A stretch of DNA of 64,000 nt. Source: Morganella sibonii. GTDB taxonomy: Bacteria > Pseudomonadota > Gammaproteobacteria > Enterobacterales > Enterobacteriaceae. Location: assembly GCF_040560245.1 (NCBI RefSeq), contig NZ_JAKMWP010000010.1, one strand, 5' to 3'. Position numbers and translations under genes: made by a program. Position 1 is the first letter of the stretch. Each line of letters begins with the position of its first letter. Positions 61,901 through 64,000 of this stretch are shown here, piece after piece. Below the pieces are notes generated by a model that was given only the letters and a program-made list of their open reading frames with translations, was not told where the DNA came from and did not search any database.

Positions 61901-62564
61901 AGATAAGAACAATCCGGACAGCGGTAAATCAGAACTGGTGGTAACACCGGAGACGATTACAGCCAATGACACAGAAACGTCAGCACTGAAACTGGTTCTT
62001 CGCGATGTTAACAATAACCTGATCATCGGACAGGCTGTTGAATTCAATACAGAATTAACCAATACCACTATCACTGCTAAACCGGAATCACCGCAGGGTA
62101 CGTACAATGCTGTGCTGAAAGGAAAAACAGCCGGTAATGCGGAGATCAAAGTGAAAGTGAATGGTGCAGATTTCGGCATTGCATCAAAAACGGTGAAACT
62201 GGTTGCGGATAAGAGTACGGCAAAAATGGTTATCACGAATTTAAATCAGGATAAACATGCGGTTGCCGATACGGTATCGGTCAACAATTTAGAGATAAAA
62301 ATTGTTGATGCAAATGATAACCCGATTAGTGGCGTGAATATCAAAGTCACCGAAAAAACGCAGCCTGCAATGGTGATGATAGACAATGCGGAAGGTGTTA
62401 CCGGTGCGGACGGGGTATTTAAACCGGGCGTCAGAAGTAAAATTCAGAATGTCAGTTTATCTGTATCAGCAAAAGATACAGACGGAGTCGACATTAATGA
62501 AGATTATGCACTGATATTTGACCTGGTGAAATTCACTCTGAAGTCAGCCATCGTAACCAATTAA
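55983..62564 (+). CDS. Inverse autotransporter adhesin (intimin/invasin family, type Ve)
   Basis: 2193 residues. Signal peptide to about residue 37 (AYA-AEQ). Residues 38-190 are a low-complexity periplasmic region without a LysM domain. The inverse autotransporter barrel is about 196-445, with NQQVNDWLNQVGHARIQFG, GLGYRQYEDGWMWGVNSFYD and MRNLAGNRYDFVDRNYNIVM. From about 550 the C-terminal passenger is a rod of around sixteen bacterial Ig-like (Big_1) domains: five variable ones, ten 102-residue repeats (nucleotides 59175-62225), and a last variable one. There is no C-type lectin end domain, so adhesion, if any, is by Ig-like domains. Repeats 10 and 11 are nearly identical. The protein would protrude from the outer membrane as a long stalk. 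Confidence 0.92.
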   Translation: MPVTSYYSKTKRVTAYLLLFLQLFFPVSTATLSVAYAAEQNDALVMSETFDGLNALMDTSPEPPPQPQGGKTASGSTFSGEGFTVEMPSGSEYGVMPAGSDSGFISGQNGMPFPMSVSTLPDPANPAPRDNTVRTDDVFSALPTLGLPDTSPEDDAKQNESRWAGNASQAGQILSSDDAVDASIGYVRGIGENLLNQQVNDWLNQVGHARIQFGSNKTGDADVLVPLIDNPNSLLFSQVGLRANEERTTTNLGLGYRQYEDGWMWGVNSFYDYDITGSNSRVGVGGELWADYLKLAANGYFRVTDWHQSKLHEMRDYDERPANGFDIRAEGYLPDYPQLGAFAKYEQYFGDGISLASTTSSGELKSNPSVSTIGLSYTPFPLITFKGQTSRGDSNDSQVGMELSYRFGVPLSQQLDTDNVDLMRNLAGNRYDFVDRNYNIVMQYRKQELLRIALPPALRGEAAQTLPVTVSVLKAKYGLKSLRWSAPELLANGGEIKQTGLTTADITLPAYIFANRSGEPQGYRVTAVGEDNEGNPSNTAEMWVNVIPSVETITKLTVTPNQSLVANNRDQFTAVALLQNDKGEVLANKAVTFSVSGLKNPEGVTIYDADGNNGRTLTVISGPDGTATVKIISKSAGKAQLQAKMRNGNSRAESIIYIADLSTAKIKTLELTNNKAVADGQAKNIAVATVTDQFDNQVENFPLTARADNGATVADPNQQTDDNGQVTVRFSSETAGDSKLVVEGTGTSKSVTSQFVADMSTAEIHSVTTETDGAVANGQAKNSVLVTVTDNRNNPLAGAPVTISVPGTARYQTQPASGMTDNQGRLRVYITNTKAGSDDYTFSINNSSVTKQLLFKPDESTASITDSQLKIVTDGQKADGTSANRVQATVTDAYGNRIPGYTVQFITDNNAQPSQSLLTTDSNGETLFDLTNTKAGKTKVIVQVNNKQASATVTFTADSTTARIADMTITADNRPANGDAQNAVEVTVTDISGNVVPYVAVLFTTDNSAQPASQSLMTDENGKIVFSLTNTVATQVNVTAKVNSSEMSAVVTFKADTTNPDAGKSSLSADPMIIVADGHTESALTFILKDKFGNNIPSQDVKFKSDLADSNLSTTTENPDGTYSATLTGTKAGNAKITIVLNGKAFAVAPVTVKLTADSTNPDGSKSELSAAPATIVANNSQQSALKLILRDANNNLISGQTVTFTTVLNGVTISGTAEDQDGIYTSSLKGTVAGTAPVKVSVNGTELAVNAVSVELTADSSKPDSGKSLLEAAPATIVADNAKESVLKLTLRDVNGNLIPGQTVLFKADLGGTVISGTSEDSAGIYTAALKGTKAGDAHITVTLNGNVFNVTGTTVTLTADSTNPDNGKSELTATPDTIVADGADKSVLKLILRDANDNLITGQDVVFIATPGNVSVSAAAENSSGTYTADLKGTTAGTVAVKVTVNGTELPATSVNVTLTGDKNHPDISKSELTALPDTIVADGKDGSALKLILRDVNGNLITGQTVLFSTALGNTAITDNAEAQGGTYTATLKGTTAGTATIKVSLNGTELAGMTKDVTLIGDKTNPDITKSELTATPDTIVADGQEGSALKLILRDANGNLITGQTVLFSTALGNTAITDNAEAQGGTYTATLKGTTAGTATIKVSLNGTELTGITTDVTLIGDKTKPDSTKSELTALPDQIVADGKEGSVLKLTLRDVNNNLLPGQTVEFITALGNTAITDNDEPQDGVYTATLKGTTAGTATIKVKVNGTELTGITTDVTLIGDKNNPDATKSVLTALPDTIVANGTAESELKLVLRDINGNLITGQEVSFESTLENTTAGSTSENTGGTYTASLTGTTSGKTTISVTVNGAALAVTAAEVTLTADKDHPDSGKSELTAEPDTIVANDADESVLKLTLKDANGNLISGQTVELKTTLENTVITMTPGDQNGVYTGTLKGTKAGTATVTVTVNGTELAGLTKDVTLTGDKNNPDSGKSELVVTPETITANDTETSALKLVLRDVNNNLIIGQAVEFNTELTNTTITAKPESPQGTYNAVLKGKTAGNAEIKVKVNGADFGIASKTVKLVADKSTAKMVITNLNQDKHAVADTVSVNNLEIKIVDANDNPISGVNIKVTEKTQPAMVMIDNAEGVTGADGVFKPGVRSKIQNVSLSVSAKDTDGVDINEDYALIFDLVKFTLKSAIVTN
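59175..62225 (+). repeat. Ten tandem Ig-like coding repeats of 306 bp
   Basis: Each unit is 102 codons (the last is 99) and begins with an S(E/S)L element, e.g. SELTALPDTIVADG, and ends with a DK.(N/H)PD..K spacer. Units starting at 60399 and 60705 are almost identical over their full 306 bp; the others are more diverged. Such an array invites copy-number change by recombination and may be collapsed or expanded in assemblies. Confidence 0.93.
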
Positions 62565-62632
62565 TCCGTTACTGAATTGCCGGTATCAATATTGTACCGG
62601 CAATTCAGCTCTGTTTTTATAAGGGTAATGCA

Positions 62633-63601
62633 ATGAAAAATAAAATAATTGCCATGGCATTGGTTGTGTTGTCGGGCAATGCGTATGCACATTATGTGGT
62701 CGAAAATGTAAAAACGACCACCAGGATATTTTCATTTGAACTGGTTCATAAATATCTGAGTAGTCATGAGTTTCATCAAAATACATGCAAAAGCACCTAT
62801 ACAAATAACAAGCTGGAATCCTGTGTGCTGAATTATAAAGTGACATCCGGCGGGAATAATAAAGTAATTAAAACCGGTTTTGTTGATTTGCGGGGAGACG
62901 GCAGTTTTGATCAGGAACTGATGAGTGCGACATCACATTATAATGCATTACGGGTGGCAGAGGCTCATGGTGTTGATTTAACTCAGCTTGTTGAAATTCC
63001 GCGAAACGATATTACATCACTGACCGGCGGCAACAACCGATATACAGTCGATACGTCATCAGCGGGTCGCGTGTGTAATGCAGATTCTCCGGCAACATGT
63101 AAAGATTATGCAGAGTCAGGTTATACCAATAACACATTAGATTTCACGACAATGAAAGATTTACAGGTTGCCTGTGAATTCACCAGTAAGGATGTATCCG
63201 TGAAAACATCATTATCTGAGGATAACCTGTATTTATATGACGGCGCTGCCAATCAGAAAATACTGTCCTATAACTATGATGTGGATAATGTGTCGGTTGA
63301 CTGTGTTAACTGGCTTTCAACGGCAATATCAAAAGATGTTACGCTCAAATATGATGTTCTGGAAAAAACAGTGGCTGACGGCGACACTCAGCTGACCTGT
63401 AAATTATTCGGTAACAATACCGGAACAACGTCACCGTCATCGTCAACGAATAAGATGACGATTTCAGGATTTTCGACAAAAGATGAGACGTTTAAAATTC
63501 CGGAAGCATTTTTGGGCTTTTATGTCTCCTCACCTTCAGGGAGTGCACAAACGTCCGTTTCATTCGATTGTAATTTCCCGTTATCAACAGAGATAAAATA
63601 A
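62633..63601 (+). CDS. Exported protein of unknown function downstream of the inverse autotransporter
   Basis: 322 residues; signal peptide MKNKIIAMALVVLSGNAYA ending near residue 19. The mature protein is rich in T, S, N and D and has eight or so cysteines spaced as pairs (CKSTYTNNKLESC, CNADSPATC), suggesting disulfides. I do not recognise the family. It follows the inverse autotransporter gene after 68 bp, probably in the same operon. The Salmonella zirTSU locus likewise encodes small exported proteins beside an inverse autotransporter that secretes them, so this could be a passenger in trans; that is inference. Confidence 0.7.
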   Translation: MKNKIIAMALVVLSGNAYAHYVVENVKTTTRIFSFELVHKYLSSHEFHQNTCKSTYTNNKLESCVLNYKVTSGGNNKVIKTGFVDLRGDGSFDQELMSATSHYNALRVAEAHGVDLTQLVEIPRNDITSLTGGNNRYTVDTSSAGRVCNADSPATCKDYAESGYTNNTLDFTTMKDLQVACEFTSKDVSVKTSLSEDNLYLYDGAANQKILSYNYDVDNVSVDCVNWLSTAISKDVTLKYDVLEKTVADGDTQLTCKLFGNNTGTTSPSSSTNKMTISGFSTKDETFKIPEAFLGFYVSSPSGSAQTSVSFDCNFPLSTEIK

Positions 63602-64000
63602 TAGCCCTGACTGAATCAGTGCAATAACTCATCTGTACGGACGGACACTAAATGAGTGTCACTGTATTAGTGTTCGTCCGTATCAGATAATCGTGTTTTC
63701 CTTTTTACTCCCCTCACTTAGTTATTTATTAACTAAAACTCCTTTAGCTGGTATTTTCTGGTTGTTATATTTTAATAAACCAAAGCCTTAACTCAAATAA
63801 TAAGTAATGATAATTTTATCAATTATTTAATGATGAAATTTACCGCGATAATTCTTATATTTAATTTTTTTTGTAAAAAATAGTTAAATAAAAATCTATT
63901 GAGTGAGTAATTCACGGTGTTTCAGGTTTGAATTTTGGTTAACAAATTGATTTATTGGTATTTTTGTTGATTTTTGACCTGTTTCTGAGCTCTGTATATA
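63602..64000. other. AT-rich 0.4 kb non-coding end of window
   Basis: No coding frame. It contains one long hairpin (63637-63681). The remaining 300 bp is AT-rich with nothing I can assign. Confidence 0.6.
63637..63681. terminator. Long hairpin after the adhesin operon
   Basis: ACGGACGGACACTAA pairs with TTAGTGTTCGTCCGT (one mismatch, 15 bp stem, 15-base loop), 35 bp past the last stop. There is no T run directly after, so it may be a weak terminator or mRNA-stabilising structure. Confidence 0.5.

Noticed and set aside
59175..62225. Many open frames on the minus strand across the Ig-repeat region
   Set aside because: They recur with the 306 bp period as mirror frames of the repeated coding sequence and have no start signals.

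Overview
The window reads as chromosomal DNA of a member of the Morganellaceae, most likely Morganella. The evidence is the mix of enterobacterial core genes (narK-narGHJI/narXL, vsr with a dcm-like gene, ugpQ), a Proteus Mrp-type fimbrial operon with an MrpH-like tip adhesin, MrpJ-like XRE regulators beside surface proteins, and moderate GC content with AT-rich intergenic DNA. The genus is inferred; no rRNA or marker gene settles it. No tRNA, rRNA or CRISPR array was seen.

Layout. 1-248: end of an IS3-family element cut by the window edge; its terminal bases supply the stop codon of an unidentified 175-codon gene. 1.0-6.0 kb: an HNH endonuclease of the phosphorothioate-DNA-dependent (type IV) kind, a small membrane protein, and an MrpJ-like XRE regulator followed by a classical autotransporter, with a cluster of GATC sites upstream. 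6.6-10.1 kb: small exported protein, GST, WYL regulator, vsr and a C5 methyltransferase. 10.3-16.2 kb: an M20 amidase, an EamA transporter, and a Fur-type box ahead of an IutA-like ferric aerobactin receptor and an iron-type periplasmic binding protein. 16.5-20.6 kb: an ascorbate-family PTS (EIIA, EIIB, EIIC) with a PfkB kinase and a class II aldolase, apparently a complete route for an unidentified sugar. 20.6-21.3 kb: an argP-like LysR gene broken by an internal deletion. 21.4-27.8 kb: a seven-gene chaperone-usher fimbrial operon preceded by 1.5 kb without genes that holds a terminator and a perfect FNR box. 29.4-32.0 kb: DUF3100-type membrane protein, small membrane protein and M20 amidohydrolase. 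32.1-41.1 kb: ordinary housekeeping and regulatory genes (DUF3289-like protein, GNAT, MocR, TSUP, lipoprotein, aldehyde dehydrogenase, LysE/RhtB, AlaX-type editing protein, LysR).

41.13-42.55 kb is the most unusual part: three tandem copies of a ~470 bp unit, each with its own sigma70-like promoter, AGGAG ribosome-binding site, a 25-codon gene for a cationic amphipathic peptide, and a rho-independent terminator. This architecture resembles multi-copy small-peptide loci such as E. coli ldr, but the peptide is not one I recognise. It lies just beyond the terminator of narK-narGHJI (42.6-50.8 kb), which is divergent from narXL (51.1-53.5 kb); ugpQ follows.

55.0-63.6 kb is a second regulator-plus-surface-protein locus: MrpJ-like XRE, a lipoprotein, a 2193-residue inverse autotransporter (intimin/invasin family) whose stalk includes ten 102-residue Ig-like repeats, and an exported cysteine-containing protein. 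Together the two adhesin loci, the fimbriae, the FNR box and the nitrate respiration genes suggest a host-associated facultative anaerobe that switches surface structures with environment; that link is inference.
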